Shown piece after piece: positions 42,156 to 50,862 of a stretch of DNA of 64,000 nucleotides. Source of the DNA: Sediminicola arcticus. GTDB lineage: Bacteria > Bacteroidota > Bacteroidia > Flavobacteriales > Flavobacteriaceae. The position numbers and the translations under genes are program-made. The notes under the pieces are model-generated. The model was given only the letters and a program-made list of their open reading frames with translations. It did no database searches and was not told the DNA's origin. How positions within the stretch are numbered: the stretch's first letter is position 1; each line of letters begins with the position of its first letter. Where the stretch lies: NCBI RefSeq assembly GCF_040566695.1, contig NZ_JBEXAE010000004.1:310001-374000 (forward strand). The letters run 5' to 3'.

Positions 42156-43022
42156 ATGAAAAGGCGCACTTTTATTGGCACTTCAGCTGTTGCAACTGTT
42201 GGAGTTCTGGCTTATCAGACCACAAATGCCCAAGAAGTAAAGCAAGATATAGAATTTAAACTAAAAAACAACATTAACCATAGTGTGTGCCATTGGTGTT
42301 TCGCTGATATCCCATTAGAAGACTTTTTAATAAAGTTAAATGAATTGAACATTAAAGCCGTGGATTTAATGGGACCTAAAGAATGGCCCCTTTTGAAGAA
42401 ATTCAATATACATTCGGCTATGTGTAATGGGGCCGAAATAAATTTGACCGAAGGCTTTAACGATCCAGAGTATCATGAAACCCTAATAGATAACTATACT
42501 AAAATGATACCCTTGGTAGCAGCAGCAGGATATACCAATTTAATTTGCTTTAGCGGTAACCGAAGGGGAATGGATGATGAAACAGGCCTACAAAATTGTG
42601 CTACCGCCTTAAAAAAATTAATGCCTTTGGCAGAAAAACACGGGGTTGTAATTCAAATGGAACTATTTAACCAAAGGAACCACCCAGATTATATGGGAGA
42701 TACCTCTGCCTGGGGTATAGAATTATGCAAGCAAATTGGCTCCGAAAACTTTAAACTCCTTTTTGATATATATCATATGCAGATCCAGGAAGGGGATATT
42801 ATACAATCCATAAAAGATAACCATCACTATTTTGGACATTACCACACAGCCGGGGTTCCAGGCAGACATGAAATCAATGAAACCCAAGAATTGTATTACC
42901 CCGCCATTATGAAAGCTATTTTAGATACTGGCTATAAAGGATATGTAGCACAAGAATTTATCCCTGCTAGTACCGAGAAAATTGAAGCTTTAAAACAGGG
43001 TTTTTTAATATGTGATGTCTAA
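42156..43022 (+). CDS. Tat-exported TIM-barrel protein, hydroxypyruvate isomerase-like
   Basis: 288 residues from ATG 42156. The N-terminus MKRRTFIGTSAVATVGVLA is a twin-arginine signal, so the folded protein is exported. The rest is an AP-endonuclease-2/xylose isomerase-like barrel of the Hyi group, with the metal ligands Glu (IQMELFNQR), Asp (LLFDIYHMQ), His (FGHYHTAGVPGRHE) and Glu (YVAQEFIP). Relatives interconvert hydroxypyruvate and tartronate semialdehyde or epimerise sugars. Export is common among such proteins in Bacteroidota; the substrate is unknown. ATG 42099 would put 19 residues before the Tat motif and is unlikely. Confidence 0.88.
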   Translation: MKRRTFIGTSAVATVGVLAYQTTNAQEVKQDIEFKLKNNINHSVCHWCFADIPLEDFLIKLNELNIKAVDLMGPKEWPLLKKFNIHSAMCNGAEINLTEGFNDPEYHETLIDNYTKMIPLVAAAGYTNLICFSGNRRGMDDETGLQNCATALKKLMPLAEKHGVVIQMELFNQRNHPDYMGDTSAWGIELCKQIGSENFKLLFDIYHMQIQEGDIIQSIKDNHHYFGHYHTAGVPGRHEINETQELYYPAIMKAILDTGYKGYVAQEFIPASTEKIEALKQGFLICDV

Positions 43023-43139
43023 AGACCTTGCGCTAGCCATAGAAGGAAAATCATAGTCACGATTCCCTCAAACCTCTGCCTGTCTAAAAACGTATAATAT
43101 ATTGTGGTTAGTTTACAAACCCATTGGCAACACATTATG

Positions 43140-45293
43140 CTATTCTACCGCTATAATCATCATCTTATCATAGGACATGATATAGGCCGACTGATTATAG
43201 TAACCAGATGAGGTATCCTTTCTGTAGTTGAACTTATTGGCAGTATAGGAAGTCTCCCCTATATTTTTACCCGCTTCGAATAGATTGTTTTTATAAGCCA
43301 ATTTTAAAAGGATATCAAATGTGATATCGAAACCTCGAACAGCGTAACGATCTGGTTCAATACCATATTTTCTTCTGTACATTTTCACAAAAGAATTGGA
43401 GCCTATCTCCTTTTCTATAGATGGATAGGTAAATCCTAGGTTGGAAAGGTGTGAACTGGAAATAACATCATTCTCAAAGGCCTTGTTTCTATTGGTTGTA
43501 AACATTTTAATCTTCACGGAATCGGCAATTGTTGAATTCAAAACAGAACTTACATGATAAATAGTATTGGCATTATCAGACTCTAGGAACACCCAATTTT
43601 GTTTCGCAGAAACTATTTGCTTCACCTTTTCTATATCCAATGAAATATTATTCTTCAAGTTGAGAATTTTAGCTTTTGGAAATTTTTCTAAAAGGATACG
43701 TTGAGTCCCTTTATTGTTTTCATCCGCTATAATAACTATGTTCTCTCCTGTCCTATTTTCATTGACATAGGTTATCATTTTATTTCTTAAAACTTCATCA
43801 GAAGGTATAGTGAAAAATACATTTCGCAAGCTTATATCACTATCCGAAGCAATAGGAGCAATCACAGGAACATCATATTGTGCGGCAGCCAAAGCCACCT
43901 CTTTAAGCGATTTAGAATCCAAAGGACCAATAATTGCACTTATATTGTTTAGATTTTCCCGCAACATGATATCCTTTGCCCTTGTGGCGTTCAACTGGGT
44001 ATCAAAAGTTCTAACCCTAACAGAAACTCCCAATTTTTTAATGGAATCCAAGGCTACCATGGCACCAGTATAAATTCCGAGACTGTATTTGGTGTCTTTC
44101 CTGCCCGCCATGGAATCCTTGGCCATTTCCTTATTGGAAACATCTATTTTATCTGTTCTGAAAGGAAGTAAAAAAAGTAGATTGGGCCTATTTGTAGTTT
44201 GGATACTATCGATTAAGCTGAACCTATCAAGTATTAATGAGTTTTTTATTTGTAAATCTTGAGCCTTCGCTTTAGTAATTTTAAGAACCATCCCAGCTTT
44301 TAAACCATCATTTAGTTCTGGATTTAAAGCCAAAAGCTCTGCGTAGGTGACATTCAGCTTACGGGTTAATCTAAATTCATTTTCCTTTGGCTTCACCTCA
44401 TAGAAAACGTATTTATCGGTATTGATTACCTCTTTAGGCGTTAAGTCCTTTTTAGGCAAGCGTATGATCATTCCTTCCTGCAGACCGCGGACTTTGACTT
44501 CGGGATTTAGTGATTTTATTTCATCTTCACTAACCCCAAATTGTTTTTCCAAATTGTAAAAGGTTTGTTTTGGCGTAACAACATATGATGTATATAATTG
44601 AATTTTCTGATTTTCAACGGTGCTCCCAGCAATTTTAGGCAATTTCAATTGTTGCCCCTCCATAAGGTAATTATTGGTCTTAGAAAGATCAGGATTTAAC
44701 TCCAATAACTTATCTATAGTAATTCCATACGTATTGGCAATGCTCCACCTTGTTTCTTTAGGCTTTACCGTGTACATTTCAAAATCATCCGCGTTTTTAA
44801 CAAGATCCTTAGGATTCAGACGTCTGAACTTTGGAATTCTCAAATTCATCCCTTTCTTAAGATTTCCAGAGTACAATTCTTTGTTATAACGCTTAAGATC
44901 TTCTATGGCAATATTGAACCTCTTCGCAATACCGTAAAGGGTATCTTTTCTTTTTACCTTGTAACTGGTAAAGCCTATTGGATTTTCTTGGATAACAGAA
45001 TTTTCCGTAACAATTTCGGCTTGCCTACTTTTTACAACAGGGACATTGGCATCCGTAGCTTTTGATTCCATAGGAATTACCAGCACTGTATTAGCTACAA
45101 GGGGCTTTCCTTGGACGACTTCCTTATTGTATTTTAAGATATTAAAAGGTGTTACTTTATATTGTTTTGCAATACTTTCTAATGTTTCCCCTTTCTTAAC
45201 TGCATGGGTCGCAAATTGCTGAGCGTTTATGTGTAAACATAAAAACAGCATAAAAAAGCCTGTGATGAGTATTTTAAAACGTGTACTGTTCAT
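43140..45293 (-). CDS. Five-LysM protein fused to a type 1 periplasmic-binding domain
   Basis: 717 residues with a signal peptide (RFKILITGFFMLFLCLHINA). The first half holds five LysM repeats (each opening like HAVKKGETLESIAKQYKVT, YKVKRKDTLYGIAKRFNI, YTVKPKETRWSIANTYGI, YVVTPKQTFYNLEKQFGV, YEVKPKENEFRLTRKLNV), which bind peptidoglycan. The second half (from about residue 370) is a Leu/Ile/Val-binding-protein-like fold (NLLFLLPFR, IGPLDSKSLKEVALAAAQYD, GFTYPS). It resembles the LysM plus PBP1 proteins of Bacteroidota, a layout that recalls LpoA-type activators of cell-wall synthases. That functional link is inference. The ATG stands 2 bp after the guaA stop codon, so the genes are coupled. 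Confidence 0.9.
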   Translation of the reverse strand: MNSTRFKILITGFFMLFLCLHINAQQFATHAVKKGETLESIAKQYKVTPFNILKYNKEVVQGKPLVANTVLVIPMESKATDANVPVVKSRQAEIVTENSVIQENPIGFTSYKVKRKDTLYGIAKRFNIAIEDLKRYNKELYSGNLKKGMNLRIPKFRRLNPKDLVKNADDFEMYTVKPKETRWSIANTYGITIDKLLELNPDLSKTNNYLMEGQQLKLPKIAGSTVENQKIQLYTSYVVTPKQTFYNLEKQFGVSEDEIKSLNPEVKVRGLQEGMIIRLPKKDLTPKEVINTDKYVFYEVKPKENEFRLTRKLNVTYAELLALNPELNDGLKAGMVLKITKAKAQDLQIKNSLILDRFSLIDSIQTTNRPNLLFLLPFRTDKIDVSNKEMAKDSMAGRKDTKYSLGIYTGAMVALDSIKKLGVSVRVRTFDTQLNATRAKDIMLRENLNNISAIIGPLDSKSLKEVALAAAQYDVPVIAPIASDSDISLRNVFFTIPSDEVLRNKMITYVNENRTGENIVIIADENNKGTQRILLEKFPKAKILNLKNNISLDIEKVKQIVSAKQNWVFLESDNANTIYHVSSVLNSTIADSVKIKMFTTNRNKAFENDVISSSHLSNLGFTYPSIEKEIGSNSFVKMYRRKYGIEPDRYAVRGFDITFDILLKLAYKNNLFEAGKNIGETSYTANKFNYRKDTSSGYYNQSAYIMSYDKMMIIAVE

Positions 45294-45295
45294 TC

Positions 45296-46828
45296 CTATT
45301 CCCATTCTATAGTTGCAGGTGGTTTAGAGCTTATGTCATAGACTACTCTATTAACCCCCCTCACTTTATTTATAATATCATTAGATGTTTTCTGCAAAAA
45401 CTCATAAGGCAAATTCACCCAATCCGCAGTCATTCCATCTGTACTTTCTACAGCTCTTAAAGCTACACATTTTTCATAAGTTCTTTCATCACCCATTACC
45501 CCTACACTATTTACGGGTAAAAGAATAGCTCCGGCCTGCCAAACCTTATCATAAAGTCCCCATTCCTTTAATCCGTTGATAAAAATGGCATCAACTTCTT
45601 GTAAAATAGCTACTTTTTCTGGTGTAATATCTCCTAGGATACGAATTGCCAATCCAGGGCCAGGAAAGGGATGCCTTCCCAATAATGTCTTGTCAACACC
45701 CATACTGGCACCTACCCTACGAACCTCATCCTTGAATAACATTCGCAATGGCTCCACTACATTTAATTTCATAAAATCGGGCAAACCGCCTACATTATGA
45801 TGACTTTTAATTGTTGCCGATGGTCCTCCCGTTGCTGAAACGGACTCTATCACATCCGGATAAATAGTCCCTTGCGCCAACCATTTAGCATCTTCTACTA
45901 AATGTGATTCTCCATCAAAAACCTCTATAAAAGCATTTCCAATTGCTTTCCTTTTTTTCTCAGGATCACTTACTCCAGCCAATGCATCCAAAAAGCGTGC
46001 CGAAGCATCAACGCCCTTAACATTCAGACCCATATCCTTATACTGGTGCAAAACATCTTCGAATTCATTTTTTCTCAAGAGTCCGTTATTCACAAAGATG
46101 CAATGTAAATGTTTTCCTATGGCCTTGTGCAATAAAATGGCGGCTACGGTAGAATCTACTCCTCCTGATAGTCCCAATATCACCTTGTCCTGTCCTATTT
46201 TTCTTTTCAATTCTTTTACCGTTGTCTCCACAAATGCATCAGGGGTCCAAGTCTGTGCAACTCCAGCGATATGTACCAGGAAATTCTCTAATAATTGCTT
46301 GCCATCAGTAGAGTGATACACCTCTGGATGGAATTGTATGGCATATGTTTCTTCTCCTTCAAATTTATAAGCGGCATTTTCCACATCATGCGTACTTGCC
46401 AATCTCGTAGTATTCTCAGGCAATTGCTTGATGGTATCTGCATGGCTCATCCACACTTGGCTCCCTTTGGATATTTTATCAAAAAATGGCTCATTTTCCT
46501 TCACATAAGACAAATTGGCCCTACCATATTCCCTTGTATTAGACCCTTCTACACTGCCACCATTAAAATGCGCCAAATACTGTGCCCCATAACAAACTCC
46601 CAAAAGTGGTTTTTTACCCCTGATTTGAGATAGATCTGGATGAGGAGCATCTTCTGCCCTTACAGAAAAGGGAGAACCTGATAGGATTACAGCCTTATAT
46701 ATTGAAAGGTCTTCAGGTAAATGATTGTATGGTTTAATTTCGCAGAAAATATTAAGTTCTCTAACCCTTCTTGCGATGAGTTGTGTGTATTGAGAACCAA
46801 AATCTAAAATGAGGACGTTATTTTGCAT
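45296..46828 (-). CDS. guaA: GMP synthase (glutamine-hydrolysing)
   Basis: Aminates XMP to GMP. The 510 residues start MQNNVLILDFGSQYTQLIAR and hold the amidotransferase domain (Cys in LLGVCYGAQY, His in AIQFHPEVYH), the ATP-pyrophosphatase domain (PP-loop GLSGGVDSTVAA) and the dimerisation C-terminus ending KPPATIEWE. I place the start at 46828; ATG 46834 would sit inside the TATTTTTG box (46832-46839). The box is 3 bp from the chosen ATG, which suggests a leaderless mRNA. Co-transcribed with the LysM/PBP gene downstream, which is odd for a nucleotide enzyme. Confidence 0.97.
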   Translation of the reverse strand: MQNNVLILDFGSQYTQLIARRVRELNIFCEIKPYNHLPEDLSIYKAVILSGSPFSVRAEDAPHPDLSQIRGKKPLLGVCYGAQYLAHFNGGSVEGSNTREYGRANLSYVKENEPFFDKISKGSQVWMSHADTIKQLPENTTRLASTHDVENAAYKFEGEETYAIQFHPEVYHSTDGKQLLENFLVHIAGVAQTWTPDAFVETTVKELKRKIGQDKVILGLSGGVDSTVAAILLHKAIGKHLHCIFVNNGLLRKNEFEDVLHQYKDMGLNVKGVDASARFLDALAGVSDPEKKRKAIGNAFIEVFDGESHLVEDAKWLAQGTIYPDVIESVSATGGPSATIKSHHNVGGLPDFMKLNVVEPLRMLFKDEVRRVGASMGVDKTLLGRHPFPGPGLAIRILGDITPEKVAILQEVDAIFINGLKEWGLYDKVWQAGAILLPVNSVGVMGDERTYEKCVALRAVESTDGMTADWVNLPYEFLQKTSNDIINKVRGVNRVVYDISSKPPATIEWE

Positions 46829-46831
46829 GGG

Positions 46832-46839
46832 CAAAAATA
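46832..46839 (-). promoter_or_regulatory. TATTTTTG -7 box abutting the guaA start
   Basis: TATTTTTG followed by CCC and the ATG. The predicted transcription start falls at or inside the start codon. No -33 TTTG is seen at the usual distance. Confidence 0.45.
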
Positions 46840-46903
46840 GTATTAAATTGAAAAACGTAAAGTTTAGAGAGCATTAATTTTTTAGGTTTTTTCTTCATTA
46901 GGC

Positions 46904-48274
46904 TTATTTCATGGAATCTAAAATGGCCCTTATATCGGATTCAGTCGTATCTGGGTTTATAAAACAGAAGCGGGCAACGGTTTCATAAACTCCTTGATTC
47001 TTCCATTTTGTAGGTGTAACCAATGCAAATCCGTCCCTATGGTTTTTATAGGTCCAATTTCTGTAGTCGTCCGGAGACCATCCTTTTCTTCTGAACAGTA
47101 CGCAAGATAAGCTTGGCTCCCTTACCAATTCTACCTCAGGAGTTTCTTGAATAATAATGCCAGCCAAATTAGCAAGTTCTATCCCTTGTTGTACGGCCCA
47201 CTCGTACTTATCCGTGCCGTGCATGGCCAAAGAGAACCACAAGGGGAGTCCCCTGACCCTTCTGGTCAATTGGATTTGGTAATCAGAAGGGTTAAATCCG
47301 TGTGCCCCTTCATCCTTAAAAATATCCAAATACGATCCTTCTTGGGAATGAGCCTCTTTTGCCAATTCTGGATTTCTATAAAGTATTGCTCCACAATCAT
47401 AGGGCGAAAACAACCATTTATGGGGATCTATAGTAATACTATTGGCGCGTTCTATCCCTTTAAAAAGCGGTCTAGCCGATTTAGAGGCCAAAGCACCACC
47501 TCCGTATGCGGCATCTACATGAAACCACAAACCTTCCTGTTCACAAATAGCACCTATCCCATCTAAGTCATCTATAATGCCCGCATTGGTAGTACCCCCT
47601 GTGGCAACTATGGCGAACAATCTTTTTCTCTGATCAGGCGTGAGTTCCTTTAAGGCGTTAGATAACATCGTGGCCGACATACTATCTTCGGTTTCGACCA
47701 GAATAACATCTGCATCTATAACCTTGGCCATGGACTTTATGGAGGAATGCGCTCCGCTAGAAGTTATGATCAAGGCCTTTTCATTACGATTGTCAGGGTT
47801 CTTCCTCCAATGTTCACGTGCCGTAACCATGGCTGATAAATTGGCAGCTGTACCACCACTGGTAAATACGCCAAAGGCTGGCTTAGGAAGTCCTGTTAGG
47901 GATACCAACCACTTCATGGCCTCGTTTTCACAAAAGATACCTCCGGCACCTTCCATCCAATAAGCACCGTGAATACTGGAAGCCGAAGTGACCAAATCGA
48001 ACATAATTGCAGCTCTTGTAGGGGATGCTGGCACAAATGCTAAATGTCTGGGATGATCAATGGGCACTGTTGCTTTTATTAGAACATCTTTAAAAAGATC
48101 AAATGCCTTTTCTCCACCTATTCCTGCTGATGTAATGGTTTCCCCCACCAGACTTCTCAATTCTTCTTCTTTTTTGGGCTGTCCTAATTCTGGAGCAGTT
48201 TTCGTGATTCTATTGATGACATATTTCATGACATCCAATGTCATTTCCACCAGTTCTATATCTATATTATGCAT
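46904..48274 (-). CDS. PLP-dependent group II decarboxylase (aromatic-L-amino-acid decarboxylase-like)
   Basis: 456 residues of the glutamate/DOPA decarboxylase family. PLP Lys286 lies in SITIDPHKWLFSPYDC, the cofactor His in SSGAHSSIKSMAKV, and HVDAAYGGGA carries the Asp that holds the pyridine nitrogen. GVFTSGGTAANLSAM binds phosphate. The substrate (aromatic amino acid, aspartate or another) cannot be read off. The promoter TTG-N18-TACCTTTG lies directly upstream. The gene diverges from a PNPOx-like gene; since that family may act on PLP-type vitamers or flavins, a cofactor link is possible but unproven. Confidence 0.88.
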   Translation of the reverse strand: MHNIDIELVEMTLDVMKYVINRITKTAPELGQPKKEEELRSLVGETITSAGIGGEKAFDLFKDVLIKATVPIDHPRHLAFVPASPTRAAIMFDLVTSASSIHGAYWMEGAGGIFCENEAMKWLVSLTGLPKPAFGVFTSGGTAANLSAMVTAREHWRKNPDNRNEKALIITSSGAHSSIKSMAKVIDADVILVETEDSMSATMLSNALKELTPDQRKRLFAIVATGGTTNAGIIDDLDGIGAICEQEGLWFHVDAAYGGGALASKSARPLFKGIERANSITIDPHKWLFSPYDCGAILYRNPELAKEAHSQEGSYLDIFKDEGAHGFNPSDYQIQLTRRVRGLPLWFSLAMHGTDKYEWAVQQGIELANLAGIIIQETPEVELVREPSLSCVLFRRKGWSPDDYRNWTYKNHRDGFALVTPTKWKNQGVYETVARFCFINPDTTESDIRAILDSMK

Positions 48275-48292
48275 TTAGTAAAGGGCTTTTAA

Positions 48293-48321
48293 CAAAGGTA
48301 GTATTTTGTGCCACTTTTCAA
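48293..48321 (-). promoter_or_regulatory. Probable promoter of the PLP decarboxylase gene
   Basis: On the minus strand TTG (48319-48321), 18 bp, then TACCTTTG (48293-48300), a full -7 match, 18 bp before the ATG. Confidence 0.55.
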
Positions 48322-48358
48322 CCCGTAGGTGTATTTGATTTACTTGATTCGTAAACGC

Positions 48359-48388
48359 AAAAAAGCTCGGAAACCACCCCGAGCTTTT
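48359..48388 (-). terminator. Terminator-like hairpin in a divergent promoter region
   Basis: AAAAAGCTCGG pairs with CCGAGCTTTT around an 8-nt loop; on the minus strand a run of six T follows. A second small stem, CCGATT/AATCGG (48398-48411), lies just upstream in that direction. Both flanking genes start, rather than end, here, so the hairpin has no known gene to terminate. Confidence 0.65.
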
Positions 48389-48534
48389 AAATCGATCCCG
48401 ATTAAAATCGGAAAAACTAACCTAACTACTATTATTTGAAACCTATGCTTTTTGCACTGTCTATAGCTATAACAACTTATAAACAAAATACCCTACCCTA
48501 TTCTTTTATTTTTTACCTTTATTATTGGAAATTG

Positions 48535-49086
48535 ATGACCATGAAAGCTACTTTTTTTAAAGAACTACAAGCGGAAATTCAAAAAGGAGCAACGGAAAAA
48601 GGGCACCCTTTCCGCTATTGCACACTTGCTACCGTAGGATTAGACAATATGGCTAGATTACGTACTATTGTTCTCCGTAAAGCCACAGATGAATTGATTC
48701 TTACATTTTTCACCGATAAGCGTTCAAAAAAAATCATCCACATAAAAGAAAACAAAAAAGTAAGTTTACTGTTCTATCATCCAAAAAAACTATTACAAAT
48801 ACGTATTGAAGGTTTAGCGATAGTGAACAATGATAGTAAAAGCAAAAAATCACTATGGGATGCTGTTCCCGAAGCCTCCAAAAAAGATTATACCACATCA
48901 GAAGCTCCTGGAAAAGAAATTAAAGATCCGGATATCATAGAATATTTAAAGGACGAAGATCATTTTTGTGTAGTAGAAATCCATCCCTTCAAAATAGAGT
49001 ACTTAAAGCTAAAAAGACCTAATCACATTAGGGTCCGATATTCTAAAACCAAGTCTGACTGGGATGGCAAATTTCTAGTGCCCTAG
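48535..49086 (+). CDS. Pyridoxamine 5'-phosphate oxidase-like flavin-binding protein
   Basis: 183 residues from ATG 48535 (48541 is equally possible). The split-barrel fold is shown by HPFRYCTLATVG, ARLRTIVLRKAT, FFTDKRSKKIIHIKENKKVS and QIRIEGLA; KRPNHIRVRY and the final WDGKFLVP match PNPOx-like ends (Pyridox_oxase_2 group). It is shorter than true PdxH (about 215 residues) and lacks some of its C-terminal signature, so I give no gene symbol. The frame extends to ATG 48436, but those 33 residues are hydrophobic and unlike the family. It may use FMN to oxidise a small molecule. Confidence 0.8.
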   Translation: MTMKATFFKELQAEIQKGATEKGHPFRYCTLATVGLDNMARLRTIVLRKATDELILTFFTDKRSKKIIHIKENKKVSLLFYHPKKLLQIRIEGLAIVNNDSKSKKSLWDAVPEASKKDYTTSEAPGKEIKDPDIIEYLKDEDHFCVVEIHPFKIEYLKLKRPNHIRVRYSKTKSDWDGKFLVP

Positions 49087-49130
49087 AACTTAGTGTTATG
49101 TTCTACCTCCATCACCATAGTGGCAATAAG

Positions 49131-50735
49131 TTAATCCATAGTCAGAATATTGAACTCACCAGAAAGGGGTTTTAATTCTTTCATAAGTACAGGGATTAAT
49201 TCCTTCCCATATTCCAAATAAAGTTCCGAAAAATTTAAATTACGTTCTTGTAGCGATTTATTGGGAAACAACTCATTCTGAATTTCCGTCATCCGCACCA
49301 CATGGTCCTTCAATTTGCGTTTTTGAGCTTTTAGAAGTCTCTTTTCCAAATTATCCAACCCTTTTAGCTGCTTTACCTCCTGTGCTTTAACAGCACCTAG
49401 AAAGGACTTATCTGTCTGTTCCGCCAAGGCATATAGTTCTTGGAACTGCTCCTGCAGATTCCGTCTTTGTGGAGAGAAATCTATATCAATATTAGAAATA
49501 TTCCTGATCTTTTTATTAATAAAACTATTTTGCTTTAAAAACAGATCTTCAATATCAAGATTGAGCTTGGTTAGTTTTTTACCTTGTTTTTGTGTAATGA
49601 CCAAAGCTGAATTCCTTAAAAGTAAGATGGGAAACGTTATTCCCATTTCTTCAAAAGAGGATTTCAATTCCAACCAATAGGCTAATTCACCCCCACCTCC
49701 GATATAACAAAGATTTGGCAAAATAATTTCTTGGTATAAGGGCCTAGAGATCACATTAGGAGAGAATCGCTCCGGATAATTTTCTAGTTCTTTTAGCACC
49801 TCCTCTTCAGTGAACCTTAAATCAGTATCATTTATGTAAAACAAACCATTCTCTTCAATGATCCGTTCCCTAACTCCATCCTTTAAATAGAAATAATTGA
49901 TTTCCCTTGGATTTACCTGAATACCATAATTCTCAGGTAACTGTTCTAACTTTTGGGAGGTTTCGGAAACAGCTTTGTACCCCGAATTTTCCAAGATGTC
50001 CATTTTGGCATAGGGCACCAATAATTTTTTGAGTTCTCTGTCATCACCATCCACAATGACCAATCCATATTCACCAAATAGTTCATTGGCCAAATACCTT
50101 GTTGCATCGGTAAGGTTGCTGTGTTCCAAATATGCTTTTTTGAATAGCGCCTTTAATTCCTCTGCATTTTGGCCCATACCAATTTCTAAGGAAAACATGT
50201 CATAAATATCATCCAGACCATCCGTGTTTAAGTGACCAACGGCACCGGAGGCTATTTTGTTCCATTGCAATTTTTTGCCCTTGAAATTGAAGTAATTGAT
50301 TTCGTCAAAATCATGATCTTCGGTGGCCATCCAATAAACGGGCACAAAATTGTAGTTGGGATATACTTCTTTTAATTGCTGGGTTAGATTGATGGTTGAA
50401 ATAATCTTGTACAAAAAATACAATGGACCTGTAAAAAGATTCAATTGATGTCCGGTCACCACAGTGAAGGTCGATTTGTCCTTCAATAGTTCGATATGCA
50501 ATTCGGTTGATCTTGAAATATCAATATTCGCATATTGCCTTTTCATTGCACCGTTGAGGACCGTCCTATTTTCAATTGGGAAATTGGCCTGCTTCTCTAA
50601 TAGTTGATCCTTGAAATTATCTAAACTCGAGAATCGATTAAAAAACGGCTTCAGGGTTTCCTTTTCGTCTAAATAATCGCAAATCAAATTGGAAAAATAT
50701 CCTGTTTTTTTAAAAGGTATACAGTCGCTTTTCAT
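49131..50735 (-). CDS. bshC: Putative cysteine ligase BshC (bacillithiol synthesis)
   Basis: Last step of bacillithiol synthesis, joining cysteine to glucosaminyl-malate. The 534 residues match BshC throughout: VVTGHQLNLFTGPLYFLYKI, PNYNFVPVYWMATEDHDFDE with the conserved TEDHDF, RPLYQEIILPNLCYIGGGGE and FPILLLRNSALVI (quoted in parts), then a long coiled-coil region (about 380-470) before the C-terminus. Length is as expected. No bshA or bshB is in the window. Its presence says that bacillithiol is the main low-molecular-weight thiol, in keeping with the lineage. Confidence 0.95.
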   Translation of the reverse strand: MKSDCIPFKKTGYFSNLICDYLDEKETLKPFFNRFSSLDNFKDQLLEKQANFPIENRTVLNGAMKRQYANIDISRSTELHIELLKDKSTFTVVTGHQLNLFTGPLYFLYKIISTINLTQQLKEVYPNYNFVPVYWMATEDHDFDEINYFNFKGKKLQWNKIASGAVGHLNTDGLDDIYDMFSLEIGMGQNAEELKALFKKAYLEHSNLTDATRYLANELFGEYGLVIVDGDDRELKKLLVPYAKMDILENSGYKAVSETSQKLEQLPENYGIQVNPREINYFYLKDGVRERIIEENGLFYINDTDLRFTEEEVLKELENYPERFSPNVISRPLYQEIILPNLCYIGGGGELAYWLELKSSFEEMGITFPILLLRNSALVITQKQGKKLTKLNLDIEDLFLKQNSFINKKIRNISNIDIDFSPQRRNLQEQFQELYALAEQTDKSFLGAVKAQEVKQLKGLDNLEKRLLKAQKRKLKDHVVRMTEIQNELFPNKSLQERNLNFSELYLEYGKELIPVLMKELKPLSGEFNILTMD

Positions 50736-50805
50736 AGAGGCAGCTTAAAATCTGGGTAAAGTTAAAATTATTGGAATTTTGAGTTCCTAAAAATACGTTA
50801 AGATG

Positions 50806-50836
50806 TTTACAAATTGTAGAGTTATTGTTAGATTTG
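50806..50836 (+). promoter_or_regulatory. Promoter of the M14 peptidase gene
   Basis: TTTA (50806-50809), exactly 19 bp, then TAGATTTG (50829-50836); one mismatch from the full Bacteroidota consensus, 26 bp before the ATG. Confidence 0.6.
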
Positions 50837-50862
50837 GAAAATAACAAACCACACTTCCCAAT

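Noticed and set aside
48436..48534. Longer N-terminus for the PNPOx-like protein
   Set aside because: 33 extra hydrophobic and Tyr-rich residues unlike the family; ATG 48535/48541 fits the fold start.
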